From NCBI GenBank assembly GCA_026873275.1, contig JANTUC010000018.1, positions 826,001 to 890,000 of the forward strand: 64,000 nt of DNA. Reading direction: 5' to 3'. The notes under the pieces are model-generated. The model was given only the letters and a program-made list of their open reading frames with translations, was not told the origin of the DNA and made no database searches. This document shows positions 24,418 through 36,620 of the stretch, piece by piece. The stretch's first letter is position 1, and each line of letters begins with the position of its first letter. The stretch comes from Pseudopithomyces maydicus. Taxonomy: Eukaryota; Ascomycota; Dothideomycetes; Pleosporales; Didymosphaeriaceae. Both the position numbers and the translations under genes were made by a program.

Positions 24418-26048
24418 ATGGGCGTATTCAATAGCCTCCGCAAGAAAGATGAACAGGAGCCATCCGTCGAGGTTCCGCCCTACGAAGACGCTTTAACCGA
24501 TAAAGATGAAGAGTACGGTCAGCAACAAGCGATAAAGACAGGCTGGACAGGCGACGGTCACGCGGGAGCCAACGAGTACCCTTCTGAGGAGAACTACAGG
24601 ACGCTTGGTCGATGGAGAGCCTGTGTGATTCTTATCACAATTGAGGTCGGCATCGGCGTCCTCAGTCTTCCCTCTGCACTTCAAACGCTTGGACTGATTC
24701 CCGGAATCATTGCCATCTTTGGTTTCGGGGGTTGACCACATATTGCGGGTACATCATGGTCCAATTCTACCGGAGATATCCCATGGTAAGTCAGCCGAGT
24801 ACACGATGCGTGTCTGCTGTTTGATAGGGAAGGGGGCAGTTTTTTCTTGCTCAGTCCAGGCATTCGCGAGGTGGCAACATGACCAACTCTAGAGCTACAC
24901 GCTAACTATTCCTCCAGGTCACAAACTTGGTCGATTGCGCACTATACATCGGAGGAAAACCGTTCGAATATTTTCTGGGAACTGCATTCATCTTTAACCT
25001 GGTTCTGATTTGTGCTTCGGCGAATATCACAATGTCGGTTGCACTGAATACTTTGTCTAATCATGGAATTTGCACGGTAGCATTTATGGCCTTTCCGCAT
25101 ATTGGTGAGTTGCCAAGGCATACGATGCAATACATTGACTGACGTATGACTTCAGCGTGCTGGCTTCTCTGTATTCCCCGGAAGCTTACATTCGCTGCTG
25201 CGATGAGCTGGGTCTGCACAATCTCTATAGTTGCTGCAGTGCTGATCGTTATGATTGCTCTTGGAGTCGCAGGACCGAAGGCACCTCCCAATTTCAACGT
25301 TCACATAACGCTAGTCGGAAATCCTAGCTTCGTCGAGACCGTTAACGCACTCCTCAACATCGCTTTCGCGTTCGCCGGAAATCAATCCTTCATGAGCGTC
25401 ATGGCCGAAATGCGCGACGCAGGCAGAGACTTCCCTCCTGCACTGTTTATGCAAAAGTCATTTGAGGTTGTCATGTACGTCATCGTTGCCTGCGTCATCT
25501 ATGGCCTTGCGGGCGACGCTGTCACATCCCCCGCCCTCGGTTCGGCCTCCACCATACCTGCGAAGGTCGCATATGGAATTCTTCTACCTTCTGTGCTGGG
25601 CACTGGGCTCGTCATTGGCATAACCGCGATCAAGTACATGTACATCACATTCATGCGGAATTTCAAGCCCGATCAGGTGAACGTACACAATACGCTCACT
25701 TGGTCACTTTGGATTGGATTCGGCTGTTTGTTCTGGATAGTATCTTTCGTCGTTTCGAACGCGATACCGATCTTCAGCTCGATCCTCAACATCAGCTCCG
25801 CAATCTTCATCTCATGGTTCACCTTCGGCTTAACAAGTATAATGTGGCTGCATCTCAACTGGAAGGTTCAATTTGCCAATCGGAGGAAGATTGCGTTGGC
25901 GATGGTGAACTACGCGATCTTAGGGCTGACGCTGTTCCTCAACGTTGGTGGTCTGTATACCAGTCTGAAGGCCCTGATCGACATCTTTAACGACCCCGAC
26001 TCGACGTTGAATGGGCCGTTCACGTGTGCAGACAATAGCATTTTCTAG
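24418..26048 (+). CDS. Amino-acid permease, AAAP family (fungal Mtr/neutral amino acid type), one frameshift
   Basis: Exons 24418-24785, 24918-25104 and 25156-26048, corrected to 482 aa. A ~65-residue polar N-terminus is followed by about eleven hydrophobic segments. TM1 has the AAAP-type IEVGIGVLSLPSALQTLG, and the middle has FAFAGNQSFMSVMAEMRD, as in the N. crassa MTR group. It likely carries neutral/aromatic amino acids across the plasma membrane by proton symport; the exact substrate is unknown. At 24727-24731 a G5 run stops the frame right after AIFGFGG; a sixth G continues it into LTTYCGYIMVQFYRRYP. Total codons are then whole. Confidence 0.88.
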
Positions 26049-26717
26049 ATTATACGTAACAGCTACACTGAATTCATTTTATTCATCTCACTTGATTTCA
26101 CATTCACGCCATAGGTTGTACGTAGAACCATCAGTTTGCAGCGTGAATTTCGTCTTTAGCTATGCTCCTTAACACAATACCTTCACAAACGTATTACACT
26201 GCCGAGGTACGAAGTAGAGTTATCTGCCAATGTTAGCGGCCTTGTGTAGGTAGGTTCTCTGATGAATTGGGGCGTCCTGTTGATGAGGTACGGTCAAGTG
26301 TGACATCTAGAAGGAAGGCTTCAACGAGCAGTGGAGATCGTCATGTGCGTCGATCGTCTATTGTCTTTGGTCGTACCAAATAATGCAGTCTTCGATCGAA
26401 GAATTCCAATTAGTAGTTTTCTTTCCAACATGCCTTTGGAATCCACCATTTAATCTCATGGGTCAGGATAGAGTTTGCAAGGAACGATAAACACACCAAT
26501 AATTAAATTCAATTCTATTGTGAAAGGGACAAAAACAACACGTTGAAATGGTAGTAGCTAGGACAACACCGAAAAGCTAAACAGATTCACCAGAACGTAC
26601 CTTTACAGACTACATTCACCTAGAATGTGAACCTAGTACAAAGGATCGTATATCTAGGGATATCAAAACCAATACACCCATGCAGCAATGAACGAATGAA
26701 CAGCTTTCCGTATACCT
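26049..26717. other. Convergent 3' region, permease / CBS-PB1 gene
   Basis: 669 nt, AT-rich, between convergent genes. No ORF of interest; two 3' UTRs most likely. Confidence 0.6.
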
Positions 26718-28824
26718 TTATCGACTAGAAGCCCTGCCAAGAGCAAACACAGCAACGATTACAACAGCGAGTGTGGCAATAGCACCAGGAAGTAGGAACT
26801 CGTTAGGGACACCAGCGATGAGTTCCGGAGCCTCTTGTTTACCAGCCTGATATTGTCCACGGCCCTTGGGACGGGGCAATTCTTCCTCATCGTCGTCGAA
26901 AAATTGTTTACGCTCCCTCAGAATAGATTCTGGAGGAGTGATAGGTTTTGGTAGAGCAGGCTGAGGCTCGACAGTTGCTGGAAGAGGCGGGTCCTTGGGA
27001 TCGTGAACAAACAGATCAACCTTTTCTCGGTGTGCGAGACGAGAAAGGCTAATTGCCTCAACTAGATCCTCGTTGGTGGTTATGGACACAGTATCACCCT
27101 CGTTGTCAAGATAGCTAAGTGCGAACCCGGATTTGGATATCCTTCCATCCTCAAAAGTCGGAATTCCACCTAAGGTTTCAATGTCTTCGGCGCCAAGCTT
27201 TGCAGCCACGTTGGAGATAAGATCCTCAATCCCTGCGGAAGCAACGACCTGCAAACGGTGAACGCGACCACTAGGGGCCTTAAATTTGAAGGCGAACGGG
27301 GTGTCTTCCAACAGTGTTGCTGGTGCACCCCCCAAAGCAGAAACATCATCTCCAACATGTGAAGCAGAATCGTTCGGCAGAACACTATCCCCGCGATCCA
27401 TCATATTTGGGCGATGCATATCATGAGACATCATTGAGCGATGGTCAGGGGTTCCGGGCATGATGTGGCTGCGTCCTTCACCAGACATCATCGATTCCGT
27501 CTCATTGTCTAGAGACAACCAAAATTTGTTCCAGGCAGGACCTTCCCCATCTGCAGTGCTAATGTTGTTGATCTAATCATATGAGATTTGGAAGTAATTG
27601 TACGAGGTCGAAAACTTACTTGATCAAGCGTAGCGTAAGTCAACTTCAAAACATCAACCATACCAACAATTTCACCAGCATCACTCATAACCGGTAGGTT
27701 CAAATAATGGCCATCATGCATCTTTCGAAGCGCTGCTTGGATACTCATATCCATAGGCGCAAAGTCGGGATGTGGGGTCATAACACGTACAACACTACAA
27801 GTTGCAGGATCGAGGCCAGCAGCGATGACACGCAAGACAACGTCTTTGCTGGTGAAGATGCCAGTAATTTGGCCTTGGTCTTGTACCAGAACGGCAGTCG
27901 TGTGGTTTTCCTTCATCAGAGTGGCGGCCTCTTTAACGGAAGTGCGTACCGAAACGGTAGTTGGGGGCAAACCGTTCAAGACTGACTCGAGGGTAGGACC
28001 GGACATCTTCTGACGGATGGCCTCCACATATTGGATGATCTGTTGCGGTTGGCTTGAGCCCATTTCTGCCTGTACACCCTCGAGAGCATCATAGAGCTTT
28101 CGCGAGGAACTGTAGGCGCGTTCAAGCTTCTCCATGGCATCGTAGAAGCACTTGGTGATGTCCAGAATGCCAGAAATATCGTGGTTCTCATCCATGACTG
28201 GCAAGTGGCGGAAACCTTTCCGTACCATCAAATCCAAAGCATCCGTTGCACTTGTATCCGTTTTTGCGCATAGAGGATTCTTGGTCATGATTTCCTCGAT
28301 TGTTATGTTCTGGGCCTTAATACCGGCGCCAACTACGCGAAAGGCAAGATCCTTTGCAGTAAAAATACCAGCAATACGGTCGTCGTCATCTGTGACCAAG
28401 ACGCAGTCTTCTCTCTTGGCCGCCATGAGCTGAGCAGCTTCGGCAACGGTCGTGTTTGGTTTGATCTGGAGGGCTTGGCTTGGCTTCAGAGCAAGTACTG
28501 TTCCCGGGGAGCCTTCTTTGATTGGCGCACGCGTCCCCCGAGGTTCTTCTTCTTGTTGAGGTCGCCTTCTATCTTGCGGCGGATAGCCTGTATTCAGAGT
28601 CAGGACCGATCGTGCTCCCTTTCAACCGTCTTCACCACACATACCTCATCCCTCTTTGTCTGCTTCGCCCGACTGGCACTAAGCGTGGAAGCGCCATCGC
28701 TCTGGGAAACATGATTTTCGAGGGCAGGACGAGGGATGCCGGAAGGACTGTTGGAGAACTGTGCCTGGTGCTGGCTAGTCGGCCTGTTCTTAGGGGTGCC
28801 TCTCATGGTGCCGGTGTGAGACAT
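26718..28824 (-). CDS. CBS-domain and PB1-domain protein with C-terminal membrane anchor, one frameshift
   Basis: Three exons (28824-28645, 28587-27620, 27572-26718), corrected to 667 aa. After a disordered N-terminus come two CBS pairs (four CBS repeats). Signatures include AAQLMAAKREDCVLV, VMDENHDISGILD, AATLMKENHTTAVLVQD and GHYLNLPVMSDAGEIVGMV. A PB1-like domain follows (FAFKFKAPSGRVHRLQV ... DNEGDTVSITTNEDLVEA). A single hydrophobic segment (LLPGAIATLAVVIVAVFAL) ends the protein, predicting a tail-anchored membrane protein. The S. pombe Mug70 group shares the CBS+PB1 plan. CBS pairs usually sense adenine nucleotides; the partner is unknown. Around 28503-28509 (C3G4 on +) one base is missing between KKAP and GTVLALKPS; adding one gives whole codons. 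Confidence 0.88.
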
Positions 28825-29398
28825 GGTTGCGAGGTGTCCGGCGCTGCGTTGACCTCGCTATCGCTTGCTCTATGAACTATTGTTTGAGTGGCGTTGAGCC
28901 AGAAAATGATTCTTATGGGAGTTCGCAAGGACAGCGTAGAAGGCCAGACCCTAGCAACCAATAAACAAAACCACGCCCGCTCGGGCCAAGCGTGCTCCTC
29001 TGGGGTCACAAGGACAACAGGAGATAACCACCTTGCCTGGAAGTGTTGTAGTTATGGATATGATGTAAGTACACGAAAGCTAATTCAAAAGATCCATCAA
29101 TGTCAATTTCTCGACAGCTGCAAAAGCGTGTTTGAAGAAGAAAGATTTCCAGCTGCAGAGCTGCCCAAGTGGCCAAGAAATCGAGCGCCAAGTGATAAGA
29201 TTGACACCCGGATCAATCTCGGCAGTCGCGACCTCGCTTACGCCCACATTCATTCTGGCACCTCTAACCACGCCGCCCGCAACACCACCTCGACAACCCA
29301 CCCCGCTGACTCCTAGATCATATATCTCTGGTGCGCAACATTGCATCCATATTTACTCTAAAAAGCTCGCGATTAACGATTTGCAGAATCAGCCCATC
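28825..29398. other. Divergent promoter region, CBS-PB1 gene / RPS26
   Basis: 574 nt shared by divergent genes. C-rich CACC/CCACC stretches at 29230-29310 sit just upstream of RPS26. No separate gene seen. Confidence 0.55.
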
Positions 29399-29958
29399 AT
29401 GGTCAAGAAGCGAGCATCCAAGTACGCATACCTCGAAAACTATATTCCCCCAGCCATGCATGGCTAACAGCTCCCAGCGGTCGCAACAAGAAGGGCCGCG
29501 GCCACGTCAAGCCCATCCGCTGCTCCAACTGCTCCCGATGCACCCCCAAGGACAAGGCAATCAAGAGGTTCACCATCAGGAACATGGTCGAGTCGGCCGC
29601 CATCCGTACGTCACACCACCACATCGCATATACCTTATGGACATGGATTGGCAATGACTCAGGACTAACCTGGCTATGCAGGTGATATCTCCGATGCCTC
29701 CGTCTTCCCTGAGTACACAGTTCCCAAGATGTACTTGAAGCTTCAGTACTGCGTCTCTTGCGCCATCCACGGAAAGATTGTCCGGTATGTCAAGATTGAA
29801 CAGAGAAGTCCAGGAGTGCCGGGCATTTCTAACACAGGCACAGTGTCCGCTCAAGGGAGGGTCGCCGCAACCGTGCTCCCCCGCCACGCGTCAGGTACAA
29901 CAAGGATGGAAAGAAGGTCAACCCCAACCAGGCTGCCCCCAAGCAGGGTGCTGCGTAA
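29399..29958 (+). CDS. RPS26: 40S ribosomal protein S26 (eS26)
   Basis: Four exons (29399-29421, 29478-29605, 29682-29784, 29844-29958) give 122 aa. The tiny first exon MVKKRASK, then NGRNKKGRGHVKPIRCSNC, SRCTPKDKAIKRF and the second zinc pair in YCVSCAIHGKIVR are diagnostic of eS26, whose zinc site lies at the mRNA exit channel of the 40S subunit. The C-terminus (GRRNRAPPPRVRY then Ala/Gln-rich) is slightly longer than in yeast. Three introns in a small ribosomal-protein gene is normal for filamentous fungi. The frame is intact. Confidence 0.96.
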
Positions 29959-30379
29959 ATGAATGAAAGGGAATGAGTTCGGGGTGCGAAGAGGAACTCA
30001 CGGCGCATGGTACGGTTCAATGGGTCTCATACTGGAAGTCATGCACGAAATCATGGAAGACAGGCAGGCCAATATGATGATTGATGGGCAAGAGCTTGCT
30101 GCAACAGGTCGCGAGAGCGCCGAGGGCTAGCTACGAGCTTGTAAAACGAATATCCGATTCGATCTGCGTCAGCTCTCAACCTGTGTGAACGTGACCATGA
30201 TGAGGCCTAATCGACTGCGCTTTCCTTTGCATTATGTGGTCACAGAACAGACATCTAGCACTGAGGAACAAACGGGGATGTCGAGTGCTAACATGTCATT
30301 TACATGAATTCAGAGAGCACATTTGTGTTAATGCCCTGCAGAGGTGGAATCGTTCGCTGTTAAGGCGGTACGACGCTTT
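29959..30379. other. Convergent 3' region, RPS26 / VanZ-like gene
   Basis: 421 nt between convergent genes; no gene seen. Confidence 0.6.
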
Positions 30380-31313
30380 TCAGCTCCGCTGCTCAGTCGT
30401 TTCGTCTTTTGCCATCGCCCAGATCACCCCCTCAGCTTGCCCATTCACTGTCTCCCCAGGCTCTGTTGTATCCCAGTCCTCAGCATTCTCATCCCAGTTA
30501 TCCAGCTCTCTTTCGACATCCGGTCTCACAATGCCAGACTCCTGTCCATCCTCAGCGTGAGACTCGCCCAGCTCTATATCCACGTCATGGTCGTCGCCGG
30601 CAACAGCCCCATAACCCCGTGCAGCCCTTTTGCGCTCCAGCATGCGCTTGTGATACCAGTTGCACAATGCAAGCGCGGTGAGCGACCCTAAAACATTGGC
30701 AACGATGTCGAAATAGTCAAACAAACGATCAATCTGTCCAGGTCAGCCTGATACAGTCTCGGACAGCCCGTCTGCGCATATACTGGCTACAGCCCTCAGC
30801 GATGCTTACCGGCAGCAGTCCTTGCACGACTTCGCTTGCAACCCCCAATCCAAGGGTCACGACCGTAAACGTGAGTTGGAGTACTTTCCGACGCGACGTC
30901 TCGAGGATCCAGTAGAAGGTCAAGGTAAGCAGGAAGAAGGCGACGAAGTGCAGCGCCTTGTCGGATTGTTTGTATGTCGGCACAGCATTGTACTCGGGCG
31001 GGGCGAAACCGCCCGCCGCAGAGATGAGTATCAAAGCTACAAAGGCTCCTGGTGAAATATCAGCCATGCAATGTAACAATCATGCGATTCGCCCAAGGAC
31101 TCGGAAGCAAAGGCTTCGAGGCGCCTGGCGCGAAGAGATGGCCGACTTGGGCGACATGAGCTGGACAGACGGGGTTGCGCGAAGAAATAGAATACAGCTG
31201 GTTGGAATAACCTCACTGCACATCGCGTCCACGAGCGTGCACCTGCTAGGCAGCCGGCTGACCATGCCGACACGGGCGTACGTACCTGCAAAAGGCTTCC
31301 GAATGCGCATCAT
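30380..31313 (-). CDS. VanZ-like domain membrane protein
   Basis: Three exons (31313-31286, 31048-30810, 30733-30380) give 206 aa. The start is a tandem ATG-ATG giving MMRIRKPFAG, with the first intron of 237 nt placed so that AFVALILISAAGG follows. Four hydrophobic helices carry the VanZ-like motifs DKALHFVAFFLLT and SEVVQGLLP then FDYFDIVANVLGSL. The C-terminal 80 residues are acidic and cytosolic (VDIELGESHAEDG). Fungal VanZ-like proteins are conserved but not functionally characterised; the bacterial namesake affects teicoplanin tolerance, which should not be transferred. The frame is intact. Confidence 0.85.
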
Positions 31314-31721
31314 TGTGGGTGAATTGTAAATATGGCTACCGGAGCAGATCAAGCATAATATCGCCGGGCTTGCAGCGGGTGTATGGTGTGGATATGGTCA
31401 GGGTAGACGTGGAGCTCCAGACTAAGGTGGCCATAAGCGGAAAGGCCCTAAACCGCTGAGGGAGGAGGTCCTCCGCTGCGATCTGCTCCACAACGTAACA
31501 ACGACTGAGCAGACACCGCGGCCCAGCAGGCCAACGCCCAACATCATATTCCATCTCAGAGTCATCGGCAACTATCTCGCATACCGCCGAACTTCTCACA
31601 TGCCCACTTTTACCTTGCCGCGACATCTGTACGAGGTCGCAGCGCGGTGGTCGCGGCCATCTTGAGAGACCCCGTCGCTCTTGCCAAGACCGACCTATAC
31701 CTCCCCCACAGCGAACACCCC
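31314..31721. other. Divergent promoter region, VanZ-like gene / SPT7
   Basis: 408 nt between divergent genes; no gene seen. Confidence 0.6.
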
Positions 31722-34700
31722 ATGTCTTTACACTCATCATTGCGCGACCGCCAGAACCATGCACGCCCTCTTCCAAACCCGCTCCGCTTGCGTACACCCA
31801 ATGCTTCAATGAGCGATGAGGCCATGTCAAACGGCTCCAACAGCAACAACCTGGCGGAGGGGCTGGAGCCCACAGCCGAAGACGACCCCCGTGTCGCGCG
31901 CTGGCGCGATCATTATCTGCGCACCGAGGCGCGCCTTACAGCTTTGCTAGGGGGTGATAACATACGCGATGGCGATGATGGGGAGGCCGCTCGTCCAACT
32001 GATGCGCCTACCCAAGATGCGCCTGCAGCACATGACGCGCGCCCGACCGCGACCCCCAAAAAAGCAGCCCGGACAATTGACGAAGATGATTACGGCGACG
32101 ACGACGACGACGCTGAAGACGATGACGATACCCGCACCTCACCGCTCCTTTCGAAAAGTGCACCGAATGGCATTGTCTCCACTGCCATTGACGCGCCAAG
32201 CCTTCGGATATTCTCGCCGTCAAGCAAGCTGAGCACCGAGTCCGTCGGTGTTGCCAACGTCGAACAGCCAAAGTCGGCCGACGATGTACGCAAGAAGCTC
32301 CAGCAGGACAAAGAGGCTGCTGAGGATACCGCGAAGCGCAGCTTCTACACAATGTTCTACACCCTCGAAAGTGATCGGGACGCCATGTTGGAGCAACAGA
32401 AACTGGACGAACTTGACCGACAGGTTGAGACGGAGATGTCCGGCCAGTCTGCTGCCACTCCCGCCCCGGGCACGAGCACCGCTCCTCAGCAAGGGACACT
32501 TAGCACAACCAACCTCGGAGCCTCCAGTCTTACGCTAAAGCACCTTATTGCTCGTATAGATGCCGAGAGAGACAAGGTCAAAGCCAGCGATACCCAGTTG
32601 CGAAGCCTGATCAGCGAAGTAAGGAAAAACCGCAGCAAGTGGGCCAACGAGGATCGCGTCGGACAAGAGGAGCTTTACGAAAGCATGGAAAAGGTCATTA
32701 TGGAGCTCAAAGCAGGCGAGCATGCGAATCCATTTCTACAGCGCGTTAACAAAAGGGAGGCTCCTGATTACTACAACGTGATCAAGCAACCTATGGATAT
32801 TGGAACCATGATGAAGAAGCTGAAGCAGCTGGCTTACAAGTCCAAGAAAGAGTTTGTGGATGATCTCATGCTCATCTGGGCCAACTGTCTCAAGTATAAT
32901 TCGGCTTCTGACCACCCTCTCCGCAAGAAGGCTCTCTATATGCGAAAGGAGACGGAGAAGCTTGTTCCTCTGATTCCTGATATCACTGTCCGCGATCGTG
33001 CGGAAGTTGAGGCAGAGGAGCGTAGAATGCGTAACGGTGATGCTGATGCAGACGGTGCCGAAGACAGTGAAGATGAAGAGCCTATCATGGCATCTCGAGG
33101 CCGGAAAGCACCGAGCAAAGGCGGAAAGGGCAGTACTGCCGCAAGAAAGGCACCTCCAGCCGGTCTGGAAGACACACCAGCACCCGAAACCAAACCTACG
33201 GTCCCGACGTTGAATCACACTGTCTCAAATTTAAAGAATGAGTTTCTTCGAGCAGACTCTGAAATGGAAGGAAGTATCAATGGCTTTGCTACTCCGCCAC
33301 CGGGTACACTGACTCCCATCGGACCTAATGGACCGCTGCGCGGTGGTGCACATGGTAGTCAAGCGGATATATCTGAGGCTGATGGTACTGGTGCTTCGGT
33401 CAGCGGCTTCACTGAAGAAGACGCTGATTTGGATGATCTTGAATACAAAACTTGGAAACAAGTCACGAAGAAGGACAGAGCTACGATTGCAGCTGAACGT
33501 CATCGTTTATTCCGAGACGACCAACTTCAGCCTGACGAGCCTGCAATTCTCCGTAGTAGGGCAGGAATGAGAAGATGGACACGACACCGGAAGCAGGCCA
33601 TTGAAGATGGTATTCCGGGCACCGCGTCATCTCTGGCAGATGTCAAAGATGGTGTGCAAACTAATAATACCAGTCAAAGCTTAGCCGAAGGCATTGCAGG
33701 AGAAGAAGAACGTCAGGTGCCGGATTACTACGACCCTGTCTGTACCGTCCCTGACTTGGACGAACGTCTGCAATGGGTCGAAGATGCCCAAGGTCAAGTT
33801 ATCCAACAACACGAGGAATACATGCGTCTCGTTCCAAGCGGACAATTTACCTCACCGGACAGTGCTCTTACGAAGAAGATGGAATCGAACATGCGTCAAA
33901 TGCAGGAAACTAGGAAAATATGTGCAAAGATTGGAATTGTGAAGCAGATGCAGCTGCAATCACAAGTAAGTTAATCGTGAACAGCTTTCAAATGCTTTCT
34001 GCTGACCATCATAGATGTATCAGAATCAATTTCAGAAATACGATCCAAAACCGTTTGTCGAAGCTGATATCGAGCCTATGGTAGTATCAGAGGACGGACC
34101 CGTCATGGCGCCATACATTTGTCGTGCAGCTTTACAACGTAGTGTCGGCAAAATCTTTTACCACGCTGGATTTGAAGAGTTTCAGCCTTCAGCGTTAGAT
34201 GCAATCACCGATATAGCCGGGGATTTTTTTCAGAAGTTAGTTGCAAGCTTTGGTTTGTATCGAGAGACCCCAAAGATGTGGTCTGACGTCGTCATTCCGA
34301 CCGAGGATGGCGTTTCCACCAACTGGGTCCCCAGGTTTACTCAGGAAGAAGCAATACTGCACTCGTTGCAGGTTAATGGAGTGGACCTAGAGACCTTAGA
34401 AACCTACGTCAAAGACGATGTCGAACGACTTGGCACCAAGCTGGCCGGTATGCATGATCGTATGCGTTCATACTACGCCGAGCTTCTTCGACCAGCTCTT
34501 GACAATGCTGGCGCTGACGGTTCTGGTGCTTTCAACGACGGTAGTGAACAGTTCGTGGGAGGTGATTTCGCAGAAGACATTGGTGAAGACTTCTTTGGGT
34601 TCAAAGAGCTTGGGTTGGACAAGGAATTTGGCGTGGCTTTCAGTGTCCCGCTACACTTGCTACAGAACAGGATGCACAACGCCTACCAATCCCAGAACAC

Positions 34701-35215
34701 AAGGTATGTGATATGACACCAATTCTAGCGCAAAAACTGACTTAGTCAGCAATGTTACCACTGCTGGTGCTCTCATGGAAGAGCCTGTAAAATTTGAGCC
34801 TGTCACTGTACAGAATGCCGGTAACCAGATTGGCCTTGTGCGGACTTGGCTCCTGGCGAAGTTGCACGACAACAACAATCAATCACTTGTGGAAGATGAA
34901 GATCTTCCACCTAAACAACGTTTCCCTAAACCGCGACTTCCTCCAACCGGTAAAATTTCTAGTCCACGCAAACGCCCATTGAGAGAACAACAGCAGATGG
35001 CACGGAAGAAACGAAAGTTGGATGAAGAGAAGGACGATCATTTGGGTAACGATCACAGCTCTTCACAAGGTGGACTAATAAAGGGCCTCGGCAAACCTGT
35101 TGGGAAGCTTAAGCTTGAGATGCCCCAGAAAGACAATCACAACATTGCTGAACCAGAGAAGGACGACGGCAGTGCTGTAGGGATGATAAGTCCCGAGAGC
35201 ATTCTTGCAGCATGA
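31722..35215 (+). CDS. SPT7: SAGA complex subunit Spt7 (bromodomain)
   Basis: Exons 31722-33965, 34015-34703 and 34750-35215 give 1132 aa. A second in-frame ATG at 31809 (MSDEAMSNGS) would give 1103 aa; I cannot decide between them. The bromodomain is near residues 320-425, with HANPFLQRVNKREAPDYYNV, PMDIGTMMKKLK and the acetyl-lysine Asn in WANCLKYNS. In exon 2 a histone-fold (Bromo_TP type) region has MAPYICRAALQRSVGKIF and PSALDAITDIAGDFF. The C-terminus has a basic NLS-like MARKKRKLDEEK. In yeast Spt7 is the scaffold of SAGA, pairing its histone fold with Ada1. The frame is intact. Confidence 0.93.
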
Positions 35216-36620
35216 GCTTGAGCTATCATGTTCTTGCTAATACTACCAAACATTTCAATTATTATTTGACTTAAGCATAGGGCATTGGAAATTGTACGGG
35301 TGTCTGTTATCGTTGTTCACTTCCTTATTGTCAATGTAGTCGCAAAGCCACTGACCCACAGGTATCTATTTCTAACGCTCCCTCGACTGTTTGATTTTAA
35401 TATCATTACAATTTTTTCTTATTTTGTCTGATACCCGATGAACCAGAAGACATGTCAGACGAATGGGATGGGCAAGCATATGGCGGTCCGGCGTTTCTTT
35501 TAGGGTCTCATTTTGGAGACTTTGTTCAAAATCTGTACGGGTGGGACCGATCAGTTTGAGGTTGTATACCCTTGGTTCTTTGGGGTTCATTTGCGGTGCG
35601 ATCGATAGGTGTGGCAAAGAGCGGTGAGCATTTGCAAGACTGAGTTTTCCTGATTCTGTATATACATCTCCAGGGCCACACGGATTGTGGTGGGCGAACA
35701 GACAATTGGTCTTCATCACTATGAACATTACTGCAGAAATTGCCTTGATTTATTGTATTTTTTCTATTCAAACTTTGTGTGCCAACATAGAAATACGAAG
35801 TCGGCTTGGACACATCGAGTTTGCGTTGTTTTAAAATAGTGTGTTGCATCAGGACCGATTCAGAGGGCTTCAGACTCGAATTGCAAAGGCTTCCAATGTC
35901 CAGCATTGAGTTGCGTCTTTCGCATTAGATACTTGTCGATTGGCTTTTTCTTAGCGACAATTAGCTCTCCTCGAGGCATGCATGTTCAAAAAGACTTTAA
36001 GGCAACAGTACGTCACTGACATCTGGGTTGTTATAAAGTCCAGAGCTTCGATATTATATTTGCATGAAATTTATTGTATTTGCATCTGTACAGACTTTCG
36101 AAAAAAATATCAATTGCTGCGTGGCTACGGTCTGAATGCCCTGACTTTGCTTGATAGCCGAGCTGAAATTATCAATGATGTATCTAGCGCGCGGACTCTT
36201 TCCACCCGACCTTCCATTCCTCTTACACCACCTCCAATCACTTAATAGCAATTGCTACTTTCATCACGCGCCATCGTGCGAGCCAAGTGTCTGTCGCGTT
36301 TCAGTAAGTCCTGATTTTCTTGTTTTGTTCTGGCCGGCTTTGATGAGTCTTAGCTAACGGTGCGACAAGACCACGGTTCATCTCTCGTCGACTTGGGTTT
36401 GCTTTCTGTCAATTCACTTTACACTTCTTTTCACTTCCAGCACCGACCTGTGCACAGCACAACGTTTTGTGCGGCGCACGGCGACTTATAAGTACCAAAC
36501 TTGTGCTGATTCTACCCCATTCTTTCTGATCTTTTTTTTTGTTGGCCTCGAATTTTCCTCCTGTTGCATTCGGTCCTTGTCCACGGGTTCCTTCAAATCA
36601 CGACTTCCCAACCTAAAAGA
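35216..36620. other. Gene-free 1.4 kb, SPT7 to unknown gene
   Basis: 1405 nt between tandem genes, noticeably AT-rich. ORFs of up to 126 codons on the minus strand lack motifs or introns. From about 36170 on, pyrimidine-rich leader sequence (TTTCTGATCTTTTTTTTTG type) suggests the 5' UTR of the downstream gene. No RNA gene recognised. Confidence 0.5.
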
